A stretch of DNA of 64,000 nucleotides from Lysinibacillus fusiformis (GCF_016925635.1 NZ_CP070490.1:2486001-2550000), one strand, 5' to 3'. Shown: positions 1-9,274, counted from the first letter of the stretch. The notes: generated from the sequence alone by a model not told the origin. Translations and numbers: made by a program.

Positions 1-1
1 A

Positions 2-292
2 ACATTACCTGTAGGTGCTTTGGATGAAGAAGCAATCTTACAGCTACTTGTCCGTCATCAGGAAAAACTACTTCATCTGTTGCAATCTGAACAAGTGGGG
101 AGTTTGCATACTTACAGATTCAAAGGAAATAAAGTCAACAAAACACTGACACTTGCCTCTAGTGCAGCTGCCCTTCTTGAAGATTACCAAAAAGAGTACA
201 ACATCACACAACGCTCCATCGTTGAGACAGCACTCGCAGAATTTTTCGAGCGACATGGCTACGATGAACAACTAAGACTGGCGACAACCTAG
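2..292 (+). CDS. C-terminal part of a ribbon-helix-helix-like protein, cut by window edge
   Basis: The frame is open from the first bases of the window, so the start lies upstream and only about 96 residues are visible. The C-terminal 45 residues look like a ribbon-helix-helix (CopG/Arc type) fold: a short strand (KVNKTLTL), then helix A (SSAAALLEDYQKEYN) and helix B (TQRSIVETALAEFFERHGY). The preceding part (ILQLLVRHQEKLLHLLQSE) is helical. RHH domains usually bind DNA as dimers and act in replication, partition or antitoxin control; which applies here cannot be told. A hairpin terminator follows closely. Confidence 0.6.
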   Translation, partial: TLPVGALDEEAILQLLVRHQEKLLHLLQSEQVGSLHTYRFKGNKVNKTLTLASSAAALLEDYQKEYNITQRSIVETALAEFFERHGYDEQLRLATT

Positions 293-302
293 CGAAACAA
301 AG

Positions 303-335
303 AGTGAGCATGACTTCGGTTGTGCTCATTTTTCG
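303..335 (+). terminator. Rho-independent terminator after the RHH gene
   Basis: GAGCATGAC, a TTCG tetraloop and GTTGTGCTC form a stem with G-U pairs, followed by TTTTT. Confidence 0.75.
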
Positions 336-340
336 ATTTT

Positions 341-424
341 GTCCGCTCGTCCCGCCTCCAAAACCCGTGTCAAACCTTTGCCACACAAGGGATTCCCGTA
401 AATCCCGCTGTTTTTTGGGGAGAG
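341..424 (+). repeat. Left arm of inverted repeat enclosing the rpn gene
   Basis: Blocks AAAACCCG, ACACAAG, TTCCCGTAAATCCCG and TTTGGGGAGAG recur in the same order on the opposite strand at 1633-1713 (there AAAACCCG, ACACA, TTCCCGTCAATCCCG, TTTGGGAGAG). The two arms are diverged but collinear over roughly 65-80 bp and point towards each other around the single rpn gene. Confidence 0.65.
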
Positions 425-461
425 GGATTTTGTAAAAAATGGCTTCCCATTTAGAGGTCAT

Positions 462-469
462 GGTATAAT
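462..469 (+). promoter_or_regulatory. Extended -10 promoter for rpn gene
   Basis: TGGTATAAT is an extended -10 box; no good -35 box is seen. It lies about 27 bp before the start codon at 497, and GAGGTG at 484-489 is the ribosome binding site. Confidence 0.5.
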
Positions 470-496
470 TAAATAAATAATTCGAGGTGAAATCCA

Positions 497-1420
497 ATGA
501 ATCACAAAGCCTTAAAACGTATTCCATTGAATAAATTAATGGATTTAAAAGTAGACTATGCCTTCAAACAGTTGTTTGGTAGTGAGAAGAATAAAGATAT
601 TACAATCGTATTTTTAAATGCTATTTTACAACGTACGGGTCGAGATACAGTAAAAGAAGTCATGTTTGTTAATCAAGAAGTTGGTGGCGAATATGAAGAT
701 GATAAGCAATCAAGATTAGACATAGTAGTAAAAACACAAATGGGTGAATTGATTAATGTAGAAATGCAATTATCTAATCAAGATGATATGTTTAAGCGTA
801 CGCTATTTTACTGGTCACGTTTATATACAGCACAACTTCAAAAAGGAAGAGGCTATCGTAAATTATTGCCTACAATTACTATTAATATTTGTAACTTTAC
901 GATTTTTGATGAGATCAAACATTATCATAGTACCTATCATTTGTATGAAGATACAATGCTTGAACGATTAAAGCCGAAAGACGATGTACTTGAAGTGCAT
1001 TTTATTGAAATGAACAAGTTTTTAAAAGCTTGGCATCAAGAGCAACTAAACCCATTAGATGATATTTTGGCTAGGTGGTTGTTGTTACTAGGAATGGTCG
1101 ATGTTCGTAAGGAAAAGGTTTACAATGATATTTATCAAGAATTGGAGGAGTTAGCAATGAAAGATGAAAACTTATTAGAAGCGTTTAATGAGTGGGAAAA
1201 CTTAAGTCAAACACCTGAGACAATAATTGCTTACCAATCTCGATTAAAAGCCATTTTAGATGAAGAAGCTCGATTAGATGATGTACATGAAAAGGGCATT
1301 GAAGAAGGTGTAAAAAAAGTAGCAAAAGAATTAATTTCTTTAAACCTTGATTTGGAAACAATTAGAAAGGCTACAGGTTTATCAATAGAAGAAATTGAAG
1401 AATTAAGATCAGAAATGTAA
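497..1420 (+). CDS. Rpn family recombination-promoting nuclease / PD-(D/E)XK transposase-like protein
   Basis: This 307-residue protein belongs by sequence pattern to the Rpn (YhgA-like, Transposase_31) family. Members are DNA endonucleases of the PD-(D/E)XK fold that raise RecA-independent recombination in E. coli. Visible are the opening LMDLKVDYAFKQLFGSEKNKDI typical of the Firmicutes group, the core RLDIVVKTQMGELINVEMQL (LD then E-x-Q, the usual variant of the E-x-K dyad), and a C-terminal three-helix tail (GIEEGVKKVAKELI...TGLSIEEIEEL) that ends many members. The length is normal. The ATG follows GAGGTG with good spacing. The gene stands alone between two inverted repeat arms (341-424 and 1633-1713), which suggests a mobile unit of about 1.37 kb. 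Confidence 0.9.
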   Translation: MNHKALKRIPLNKLMDLKVDYAFKQLFGSEKNKDITIVFLNAILQRTGRDTVKEVMFVNQEVGGEYEDDKQSRLDIVVKTQMGELINVEMQLSNQDDMFKRTLFYWSRLYTAQLQKGRGYRKLLPTITINICNFTIFDEIKHYHSTYHLYEDTMLERLKPKDDVLEVHFIEMNKFLKAWHQEQLNPLDDILARWLLLLGMVDVRKEKVYNDIYQELEELAMKDENLLEAFNEWENLSQTPETIIAYQSRLKAILDEEARLDDVHEKGIEEGVKKVAKELISLNLDLETIRKATGLSIEEIEELRSEM

Positions 1421-1632
1421 TGTCCGTTTCTCGAGCAGTACATCTTTAAAATAAGGTGTGCTGTTTTGGTATAGGCTGTTACCGAAACAGCCGTTACTTT
1501 TTTTCTTGAAGATAGGTGTTAGGTGAGGGATTATACAAAAAGACATATCATTATCATGGTTTTAACCTTGATACTTTTTAACACTATATAATAGTAGAAA
1601 CTCTGTTTTTTTGTTTCTGTGTTTTTGACTGT

Positions 1633-1713
1633 CTCTCCCAAATTGTCGGGATTGACGGGAACTTGATGTGTCCCATCGAGTTGTGTCGGGTTTTTCGACC
1701 GGGCATGACGGGA
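1633..1713 (-). repeat. Right arm of inverted repeat enclosing the rpn gene
   Basis: Read on the minus strand this stretch carries the same ordered blocks as 341-424 (AAAACCCG, ACACA, TTCCCGTCAATCCCG, TTTGGGAGAG). Outside 341 and 1713 the similarity stops. Confidence 0.65.
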
Positions 1714-1881
1714 AGTGACTAGAATTTTAGTCTACAGAAATTATGATGTGGTTTAGTAGATATACAGCAACTTCTCTAGAATTTATATTGAATTTTACTA
1801 GACTAGCTTTTTGAAAGTATCCACAAATTCATGAGGGAGAAGGGATTGTGAATTTACTAAAATAGGAATAAATTTAGTTAA
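1714..1881. other. Intergenic stretch upstream of the truncated S-layer gene
   Basis: No coding sequence is seen. A short near-palindrome (GACTA-GAATTT-TAGTC) lies at about 1718-1733. Possible starts after the AGGGAGAAGG-like site at 1834-1843 all run into stops within a few codons. A full S-layer gene would have its signal peptide and SLH domains here; none is present. Confidence 0.6.
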
Positions 1882-4098
1882 GTTTGTGCGATTAACAAAA
1901 CTGGTGTTGACGTAGCAATCACTGCAACAACAGAAGCACTAACAGGTGTTACTATTGAAGTTAAAGACAACAAAGGTAACGTTGTTGAAGTGAAAGCAGT
2001 TGACCTAGTTAAAGGTGAAACTGTTGCTTCATTCAAATTTGAAAAAGAATTAACTGTTGATCCAGAAGGCGTTTGGACTGTAGCTGGCATCTCAGTTGAT
2101 CTTGATTTGAAAGCTAATCTTGAAGCGGTTTACAACTACGAAAACCAAGTTAAACTTCTTGAAGGTTTAAACAAACTAGGTTTGACTGACGTGAACGCTG
2201 ATAACATCGTTAAATATGCAGATGCAATTACTGCTTTAAAAGACTCTACAAAAGATACTTATGTAGCTCTTGAAGATTTTACTAAAGCTGTAGCTCAAGA
2301 AGCAGTTAAGGCTGGTAACAAAGCAGCTGCAGAAGCAACTGATGAAGAAGCAGTTGTAAAAGCTGTTAACGAAGCTAAAACTGAAGTTGCATTGTTAACT
2401 GCTCTTGCATCATTTGACCGTGTAAATGCAGATTGGATTGCTGAGTATGATGTAGCTTTAGGTACTTCTGAAACTACTATCAAGTCAATCCAAGGGAAAA
2501 TTGATAATGCAAATGCTACTAAACTTTCATCAGGAGTAACAAGCCCTGTTGGAAAACTTCAACTTGATGGAACGAACAATAGTATTGTTAAAAAAGATTT
2601 AACAGATGCTAAAGCATTAGTTTCTGCATACATGATTCCAGATGCTGAAGGTGCAAACGCAAAAGCTGAACTTCTAAGAGAAATTGATGTACAATTAGCA
2701 GTTGTAGCAGTATTAGAGGCACAAACTCCTGCTCAATTAACAGTTGCTATCAATGGACTTAAAGCTGTAGACGCTGCTTATGTATTAAACATGGATAACT
2801 ATAAAGATGCAAATCGTCAAGCTTACATTGATGCATTTAAAGCTGAAATTACTGTAACAAATAAAAATACTATTTCAGATATTAATGTTAAATTAGCAGT
2901 TGTTAACGGCGCTGTAGCAGCAACTCCTATTGCTAACGTTAAAACAAAAGGTAATTTCCTAGTTGCAGCACCAACGGCTACTCAAAAAGCAGAATTGTTG
3001 GCAGCTCTTAAGTCAGCAGACTTAAAACATGTTGCTGATGTAAATGCAGATGCTTATGCTACATTAGCAGATACTTCTGCTACAACTAAGAATGCTTTTG
3101 GTGAAATTACTATTACAGGAACATTAGCTACAGATAAAGCAACTGTTCAAGCACTAGTTGAAAAAGCAAACTTAGCAGCTATTCAAGCGGCTACAGATGG
3201 CGATAAAGTATACGCAGCACTTGTAGCTTACGGAAATGATATTAAAGATTTATCAATACACAATAAAGCACAGTACAATACAGATAAAGCAAATTACATT
3301 ACAAACAAAGCAACTGTTCAATTAGCTGTTGATGCTTCTAATATTAAAGCTCTTCAAGCTCAAACAACAGCAGCTGGTGTTCTTGCTAAACTTCAAATTA
3401 TGACACAAGTTAAGAATGTTAAAGCTGAAAATGCTCCAGCATATCTTGCAGGTGTTCTAGATACATCTACTGCTTCTTCTTTAGGTAATGCTACTACTGA
3501 TACTATTGGAGAAGTTCAAACAGCAATTAACACTATCAACACAGCGCAAGCAGCAACTGCTGGTGTTAAAGCAGTTAATGAAGCTACAACTGCAACAGCT
3601 CTTCGTGACATCTTAACTGACCTAGTTGTAGCTAGCGATGTTACAGCAGGTAGTTACCTAGACCTTACAAATGCTGATAAATTGTTAGTTGCAGAATTGT
3701 TCTTAAACGATGATGTATTTACTTCTACTGGACTAGTTGCTGCAACTCGTACAAACCTTGATGCAAATGATGAATATCAGGCTCTTGGTGATATTGGAAC
3801 TGATTTAGAAGCACTTGCAAATGCATTTAATACATTAAGAACTGATGCAAATACAGTATTTGCTGGAAATGCTGTTGGTTCTGTAACAATTTCTGCTGTT
3901 CAAGCTCAACTTGATAACCTAGTTAAAGCTAACTACACTGCATATGATGCTCTAACAGGTACTCAAAAGCTTGCTGTAGCTGAAGCATTTATCGCTGCAT
4001 TCCCAGTTGATAAAGACGGTGCTAACTACCTTGCTGGTTACACTACATTTGGTGCTTACACAGCAGCAGTTGACGCAGCAATCGCTGCTTCAAAATAA
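1882..4098 (+). pseudogene. 5'-truncated (cryptic) S-layer protein gene
   Basis: An open frame of about 738 codons follows an in-frame TAA at 1879-1881. It has no plausible start: the first in-frame GTG, at 1990, sits inside homologous coding sequence and has only a weak Shine-Dalgarno match. The product begins with an Ig-like strand pattern (INKTGVDVAITATTEALTG, then VEVKAVDLVKGE) and continues as a long Ala/Thr/Val/Asp-rich, Lys-poor sequence with few aromatic residues and no Cys, ending AAVDAAIAASK. This composition and the opening motif match the C-terminal, self-assembling part of Lysinibacillus sphaericus S-layer proteins. Signal peptide and the three N-terminal SLH domains are missing, so it could not be exported or anchored. 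Bowditch and colleagues (1989) described a cryptic S-layer-related gene in Bacillus sphaericus 2362, and this may be its counterpart. A role as a silent donor cassette is inference. Confidence 0.8.
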
Positions 4099-4141
4099 GA
4101 ATTCTTATCCACTCAACATTCTAAACTGTAGAGTAGATAAT

Positions 4142-4179
4142 AAGAAAGGACTAGCCTTCGGGTTGGTTCTTTCTTTTTT
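4142..4179 (+). terminator. Terminator of the S-layer remnant
   Basis: AAGAAAGGACTAGCC, a TTCG loop and GGTTGGTTCTTTCTT form a long stem with G-U pairs and end in T6. A strong terminator kept behind a gene without a start suggests that the 3' half of a once-functional S-layer unit was retained whole. Confidence 0.85.
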
Positions 4180-4316
4180 ACTTAGTGGAGCAGAAGGGAA
4201 TAATGTGAAGAAATTATTCTAAGTGAAAATTACTATTACTTGAGAATTATAAATAGCGCTTTGTCTATTTACTCTAGAAATTATTATAATAGAGAGAACA
4301 AGAGGAGGTTTTGGAA

Positions 4317-5180
4317 ATGGAATTTGATGTTCTATCTGGAACAGTTGCAACCAATGAAGAAGTCCTTGTACCTGAGATTTTAAACACAGGACAATTCATT
4401 GAAGTTGTAGAAGAAATGGCTTTATACCAACAACTATCTAAACAATTAAGTGAATTAGAAGTAATGGTAGATTATACGGATTCACAAGTGAAAACTATTC
4501 AAGTGCTAGTTGAAAAAATGATGATTCGTTTAGATGAAAAAGAAGAATTATTAATGCGTTGTGAGTGGTTAATAACAATGAAGGACATCGAGGGATGTTT
4601 AGATCAGTTGACTACGTTAGAGGCAGTAAAGGTTACTCGTGCACAGCTAGGTCGTGTACAAACTTGTCCACTGAAAAATGAATTACAACAAAAACTAGAG
4701 GCACTGGAAGCGCAGCTAACACCAGTTGAAAAACAACTTTCACCGAAGGAAGCACTCGTAGAGGCTATCTTTATGACAGGGAATGAAACGTTCATGAATT
4801 TAGGTAGTGCGGGACGTAACCATATTGTAGAGGAAGTAGTAAAAGGAGATGGCAAAGTAGAGACAGCTATTGCCAAAGCAGAAGCATTAGAAGCATCTGT
4901 ACAAGCTACAAAACAATCAAGTTCTATAGCAGTGCTTAGACAAGCATTACAGCAACTACCGTTACAGAACTTTAAAACCATTCCTGTGGAACATGAAGCA
5001 GAAGTGTTACAGAAACTGCTCGACAATGCTAACTGGAATGGATTATTCCTACTGGATCTTCAAATAAAACATACCACTGCACAAATATATCGCAAGTATA
5101 ATCCAATACAAGAAGGAGTATTGACAACTCTTATTTTGGATGAAAAAGTGAAGGAAAAGCTAGGTGTTCAACAACTGTAA
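4317..5180 (+). CDS. Cytosolic protein of unknown function, 287 residues
   Basis: I do not recognise this family. The ATG at 4317 is chosen because AGGAGG at 4302-4307 is correctly spaced from it; the in-frame TTG at 4311 is too close. There is no signal peptide or membrane segment, so the product should be cytosolic. The first 140 residues are rich in Leu, Glu and Gln with heptad-like spacing (QLSKQLSELEVMVDYTDSQ, LQQKLEALEAQLTPVEKQL), pointing to coiled coil. The second half contains GNETFMNLGSAGRNHIVEEV and an Ala-rich helical stretch. The gene has its own ribosome site and a strong terminator, so it is probably monocistronic. Confidence 0.75.
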   Translation: MEFDVLSGTVATNEEVLVPEILNTGQFIEVVEEMALYQQLSKQLSELEVMVDYTDSQVKTIQVLVEKMMIRLDEKEELLMRCEWLITMKDIEGCLDQLTTLEAVKVTRAQLGRVQTCPLKNELQQKLEALEAQLTPVEKQLSPKEALVEAIFMTGNETFMNLGSAGRNHIVEEVVKGDGKVETAIAKAEALEASVQATKQSSSIAVLRQALQQLPLQNFKTIPVEHEAEVLQKLLDNANWNGLFLLDLQIKHTTAQIYRKYNPIQEGVLTTLILDEKVKEKLGVQQL

Positions 5181-5213
5181 TGGTTGGAAAATCAAATATT
5201 TATTATACCCTTG

Positions 5214-5254
5214 AAAAAGCTCAAATGACTAACTGATGGTCATTTGAGCTTTTT
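5214..5254 (+). terminator. Rho-independent terminator
   Basis: AAAAAGCTCAAATGAC and GTCATTTGAGCTTTTT pair perfectly around a loop of about 9 nt. Confidence 0.9.
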
Positions 5255-5433
5255 GTATTCTTTAAATCTCCAAGAAAGTATTCTCTAAAAAGCAGATAAA
5301 GCAATGAGTAAGTCTAATGTATTCTCTGATAAATTTGCTAGATTAATTATTATCATCCCAAATAAAAAATTTATACGCTCATTGCCAATGATTTGGATTA
5401 TAATGAAAATATATACTGTAGGAGGAATTTAAA

Positions 5434-5808
5434 TTGAAAAATATGTTAAGAATTATAGTGGTTGCTGTACTACTATTTAGTATTTCTTTATCAGCACCTG
5501 TAAAAGAAAATGCCTTGGCAAGTGAGAAAAATGTCGTGGCTGGTTTCTATATTAAGAATGAGTTGGTCTATAATTTAAAAGATTTCCAAGCATCTTCTAA
5601 AAAGGATAAAAAGAAAATTATCAAAGACGTATTGGGCTATAAAACCTATTTAGTGATGGGTAATCAAGTATATGATTTTCAAGCAGCAGCTAAATTGCCA
5701 GCGGGCCAAAATCCTAAAGGTGTTTCTGTTAGTGAGTATGAAAAAGTAAATGGAGAATTAAAGCAACCAAATACTACTACAACGTTTACAATCCTTTCTA
5801 TTGAGTAG
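5434..5808 (+). CDS. Small exported protein of unknown function, 124 residues
   Basis: Start TTG at 5434, placed 8 nt behind AGGAGG; the in-frame ATG three codons later is the alternative. Residues 1-29 form a Sec signal peptide (basic start, IIVVAVLLFSISLS core, cleavage probably after ENALA). The mature part of about 95 residues is Lys-rich (SSKKDKKKIIKDVLGYK) and then shows YLVMGNQVYDFQAAAKLPAG and a Thr-rich tail. No SLH domain or lipobox is seen, so it is probably released or loosely held at the wall. No function is assigned. Confidence 0.75.
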   Translation: MKNMLRIIVVAVLLFSISLSAPVKENALASEKNVVAGFYIKNELVYNLKDFQASSKKDKKKIIKDVLGYKTYLVMGNQVYDFQAAAKLPAGQNPKGVSVSEYEKVNGELKQPNTTTTFTILSIE

Positions 5809-6076
5809 TTAATACTTAAATATGATTGTGCATTATGGCTCTAGTAAAATTAATAGAGAAGACAACTGTAGTAAAAAGCGAAAACTCCTCATATGTTTTG
5901 TTTGAGCAACAGAACGGTTGAAGTGTTTTCGTCTTTTCTGTCTTAAGACAAGATTTTCAAAAATTTAGTTGAAATAATTAATAGTTCCTGAATTTACTAA
6001 ACTATTCATAGTAAATCTTTTATTTCTACTTTAAATGAATATAGACTGAATAATATCAATGAATGGAGATGTTTGA

Positions 6077-7078
6077 GTGAAAAAAACTATTCAATTAATG
6101 GGATGCCTACTATTTTTATTATGTTTTACTAAAACCGTTTATGCTAGCGATACAGAATGGATAGCTAAAACAAATATAAATGTCGAAAAAGAATGGACCA
6201 TTACTTTTAATGAGCCAATTGATGTTTCTACTGTAAGTAATGACACTTTCTATATTGTTGATACGAATGGTAATCGTTATGAAAGCTTAGTAGTATCTTT
6301 AGATGAATACCGTGTATTAGTCACACCAATTAATCAAGGCTATAATCCTAATACTACATATTCACTAATTGTTAATAATGTTAAAAATTTTAAAGGTAAA
6401 TCATTAGAAGGTAAAGTTAAGATGAACTTTACAACGGAATCATTTTTTACAAATGAATTATCCAGTTCAGAGTATCTTCTTCTTGCAAAAGAAGTTCAAT
6501 TAAAAATTGATAAAATAAAAATTTATTATCCTATTGGAAGATTAAGTGATTATGAATTCAAACGTTCTTATAACAAGCTATTGAAAGAAATTAAACTATT
6601 AAAAGAAAATATCGCTTTATATGAATTGGATAATTCATATGAAGGTAAGATGAATTTAAAAAATGCTAAAGAACAGCTTGGAAAAGTGAAGAGTGAGTTA
6701 GATGATTTTCTTATAGCGAGAAGAGCGCAGTTACAACTAAGATCATTGGAAAATATTCTAATCGAATACACTGCAAAATATGATAATGATAATAATCATT
6801 CCATTATTGATAAAAAAATAACAGAGATACAGAGACAATTTCCAGTAGGTGATTACTCAGATTATGAATATGAAAAACTTATAAAAGAAAAGTCAGCTGA
6901 AATTTCGACAACAAATTATAATATTTCTATCTTGGCTCTTGATACATCTGCAAAAGCAGATAAGAAAAGAAAAGAACTACAAGCTCAATTAGCAGAACTT
7001 GAGTTAGATTTGGATGAGATCAGAACTAAGAGAAGTGCACAATTACGAATCCGCTCTCTTGAAAGTCTTAGGGATTAG
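6077..7078 (+). CDS. Exported protein with SbsA-type Ig-like domain and duplicated coiled-coil module
   Basis: GTG start 7 nt behind TGGAGA. Residues 1-24 form a signal peptide ending VYAS. Residues about 35-115 form an Ig-like domain of the SbsA type (KEWTITFNEPIDVSTVSNDT, then VLVTPINQGYNPNTTYSLIV), as in S-layer and wall proteins. The rest is an internal duplication: residues about 142-225 and 250-333 both run from a (Y/F)P(I/V)G..SDYE(F/Y) motif through a charged coiled coil to (R/K)R(A/S)AQLR(I)RSLE. The protein stops just after the second copy, so it may be a spacer or binding protein at the surface. It has no SLH domain. Related Ig-like modules occur at the C-termini of the transglutaminase-like protein at 7361 and the S41 protease at 38905. 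Function unknown. Confidence 0.75.
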   Translation: MKKTIQLMGCLLFLLCFTKTVYASDTEWIAKTNINVEKEWTITFNEPIDVSTVSNDTFYIVDTNGNRYESLVVSLDEYRVLVTPINQGYNPNTTYSLIVNNVKNFKGKSLEGKVKMNFTTESFFTNELSSSEYLLLAKEVQLKIDKIKIYYPIGRLSDYEFKRSYNKLLKEIKLLKENIALYELDNSYEGKMNLKNAKEQLGKVKSELDDFLIARRAQLQLRSLENILIEYTAKYDNDNNHSIIDKKITEIQRQFPVGDYSDYEYEKLIKEKSAEISTTNYNISILALDTSAKADKKRKELQAQLAELELDLDEIRTKRSAQLRIRSLESLRD

Positions 7079-7113
7079 GGAAGAACTCCAAGAATAAAAC
7101 GAGGTTTAACTTT

Positions 7114-7148
7114 ACAATAACTGTCTATTTTTGGACAGTTATTGTTTT
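7114..7148 (+). terminator. Rho-independent terminator
   Basis: ACAATAACTGTC and GACAGTTATTGT form a perfect 12-bp stem followed by T-rich sequence. Confidence 0.9.
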
Positions 7149-7360
7149 ATATGATTCTAAGGAATCTCTAGATTTAAAATCTTACTTATTATATACATAC
7201 ATGAGTGGTAATTATATTCGATTTAATATTACTTTTTAGCTTTATGAAATATATTATTTTACCGATAAAAATATATTACTAGGTTTAGTATATTCATTTT
7301 TAATAGCTAAAATCAGAAAATTAAGGCATTAGTTTTATAACTTAAAGGGGGATACTTCCA

Positions 7361-9130
7361 TTGAACAAACGAAAATTAGCACTGTCTGTCTTTATGACTG
7401 TACCAATTGTAGCAGTATCAGTAGTTCATCCTATAGAGAGTCTTGCCGAAAATCAGGATTGGGTTAGTGAAGAAAGGGGATTAATCGCGAATCCTGACAT
7501 GAATGGTGTTAACGTTAATGTTTATAGCGATGTACAAGTATTAGCTGAAAGTGTACCAACTTTAACAGCAACGACTGTGCAAGAGCTTGCTGCGCTTATT
7601 GAGAGTGAAATGAATCAATTTCAGACAAATGTGTCTATCCAATATACGGGCGATAGCTCAATGATTATGGAACAAATCAATAGCATCATAAAAAACAACT
7701 TACATAACTATGATTATTTAAATGGAACAGTTGCAAGTTGGAAATATGGCTATAAGGGTACTGCTAATAATATTGCCATTAGTATAAATTTTGACTATCA
7801 TACGACAGCTGAGCAGGAGGCATTTATTCAATCAGAAGTGAGACGAATTGTACAAGAAGAAATTAATCCGTCAATGTCTGATTTTGAAAAAGTAAAGGCT
7901 ATCAATGATTATATTGTGTTAAATTCAACATACTCCTATAATTCATCGACAACACCGCATGCAGTGTATGCCATTCTTAATGAAGGGAAAGGGGTTTGTC
8001 AGGCATATGCGCTACTAGCTTATCGTTTATTGCAAGAGGCTGGAATGGAAGTACGCTATGTTACTGGCTGGGCTGGTGAAGCACATGCATGGAATATCGT
8101 AAAGGTAGATGGCCAATGGTATCATCTAGATACGACTTGGAATGATCCAGTATTCTCTGCAAGTGCGGGAGATATGTCTGATTATGTTAGCTATAAATAC
8201 TTTTTAATTTCAGATAATGCTATTTCCCAAGACCATCAAATTGATGATTTAGGCTACCCAAATGCAACAAGTGAGCGTTTTGTGGCAATGAGAAATGTGG
8301 AAAGCCCAATACAAATTAATAAAGTTTTATATTATCCAAATGGCTCTGACAACCAAAAATTATATAAGATCGATTTAGGGAGTATGAATTTACAAGAAGA
8401 GAAGGTATCCGATACGCGTGTGCAACATTTGTTTTATGCAAATGACTGGTTATATTTTAGTAACTATTCAAATGGTGGATATCTCTATAAAATGAAGTCT
8501 AATGGCTCAAATAGTATGATGCTTGCCAACAAACGAGTGACAAAGATAACACGTGAAGGTAGCAATTTAGTAGCTTATAATAACAATGTTGAAATCTATC
8601 GTGAAAGTCTTCAAGAAAATCCTACTGATGATACGAAAATTAACCAAGTTACAGAATTGTCGAATCAAATCGTATTTCTAAGTAAAGATTTTAAATCGAA
8701 GGCAGAGCAATTATTTTCATTATTTGATAGTCTCTCACAATCTGAGCAATTACGACTATCAAATGGAGTACAGCAGCGCATTAAGCTCATAAGAGAGAAA
8801 TATCAAAAAATGGAGTCGCTTACCTTTAATGACTCAACAGCTTGGACATCTGTGCCGAAGGTGAATGATGTAAAGAAGCCTTGGACAATCCAGTTAAGTC
8901 AAGAAGTGTTAAACACTCCTGAAAACTTAAAGCAAATTGTATTACTTGATATGTTTGGCGACCCAATAGATAGTTCTGTTCGAGTAGATGGCAAAAAAAT
9001 TACGGTAACGCCAATGAACAATTATATAGAAGGTATCACCTATACGCTTGTGATTAAATCAAATTTGAAAAACTCAAATAATCAAACGCTGGATAAAGGT
9101 ATTCATTTACAATTTAAATATCAAAAATAA
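7361..9130 (+). CDS. Exported transglutaminase-like protein with C-terminal Ig-like domain
   Basis: TTG start behind AAAGGGGGAT; the signal peptide ends near ESLAE. The central domain is of the transglutaminase-like (papain-fold) family, with the triad visible as C213 (GKGVCQAYA), H242 (EAHAWNIV) and D257 (YHLDTTWND). About residues 310-400 resemble the DUF5050/propeller-type repeats often found next to such domains (LYYPNGSDNQKLYKIDL, WLYFSNYSNGGYLYKM). The last 85 residues form an SbsA-type Ig-like domain (KPWTIQLSQEVLN, KKITVTPMNNYIEGITYTLV). Bacterial relatives include crosslinking enzymes and cysteine proteases; which reaction occurs here cannot be read from sequence. It has its own terminator and lies among surface-protein genes, so a role in modifying S-layer or wall proteins is a reasonable guess. 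Confidence 0.85.
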   Translation: MNKRKLALSVFMTVPIVAVSVVHPIESLAENQDWVSEERGLIANPDMNGVNVNVYSDVQVLAESVPTLTATTVQELAALIESEMNQFQTNVSIQYTGDSSMIMEQINSIIKNNLHNYDYLNGTVASWKYGYKGTANNIAISINFDYHTTAEQEAFIQSEVRRIVQEEINPSMSDFEKVKAINDYIVLNSTYSYNSSTTPHAVYAILNEGKGVCQAYALLAYRLLQEAGMEVRYVTGWAGEAHAWNIVKVDGQWYHLDTTWNDPVFSASAGDMSDYVSYKYFLISDNAISQDHQIDDLGYPNATSERFVAMRNVESPIQINKVLYYPNGSDNQKLYKIDLGSMNLQEEKVSDTRVQHLFYANDWLYFSNYSNGGYLYKMKSNGSNSMMLANKRVTKITREGSNLVAYNNNVEIYRESLQENPTDDTKINQVTELSNQIVFLSKDFKSKAEQLFSLFDSLSQSEQLRLSNGVQQRIKLIREKYQKMESLTFNDSTAWTSVPKVNDVKKPWTIQLSQEVLNTPENLKQIVLLDMFGDPIDSSVRVDGKKITVTPMNNYIEGITYTLVIKSNLKNSNNQTLDKGIHLQFKYQK

Positions 9131-9150
9131 TTGAATTAAGAGAGAACAAA

Positions 9151-9197
9151 AATAAGAGTTTCGTGGCCAAATGAGTCACGAAGCTCTTATTTTTTTA
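9151..9197 (+). terminator. Rho-independent terminator
   Basis: AATAAGAG(T)TTCGTG pairs with CACGAA(G)CTCTTATT, followed by T-rich sequence. Confidence 0.88.
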
Positions 9198-9274
9198 TGT
9201 TATGAGCTTGTAGTTTACAAGCGTTTGAAGTATTCAGGAGATGGTATTTCAAGCACTGCAATACGACGCAATCG

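Noticed and set aside
1990..4098. Functional 702-residue S-layer gene starting with GTG at 1990
   Set aside because: Homologous-looking coding sequence continues about 36 codons upstream of that GTG, there is only a weak ribosome site, and no signal peptide or SLH domain is encoded. A truncated gene fits better.
4007..4222. Plus-strand frame across the S-layer remnant end and terminator
   Set aside because: It runs through a terminator hairpin in another frame of the S-layer sequence and has no start signal.
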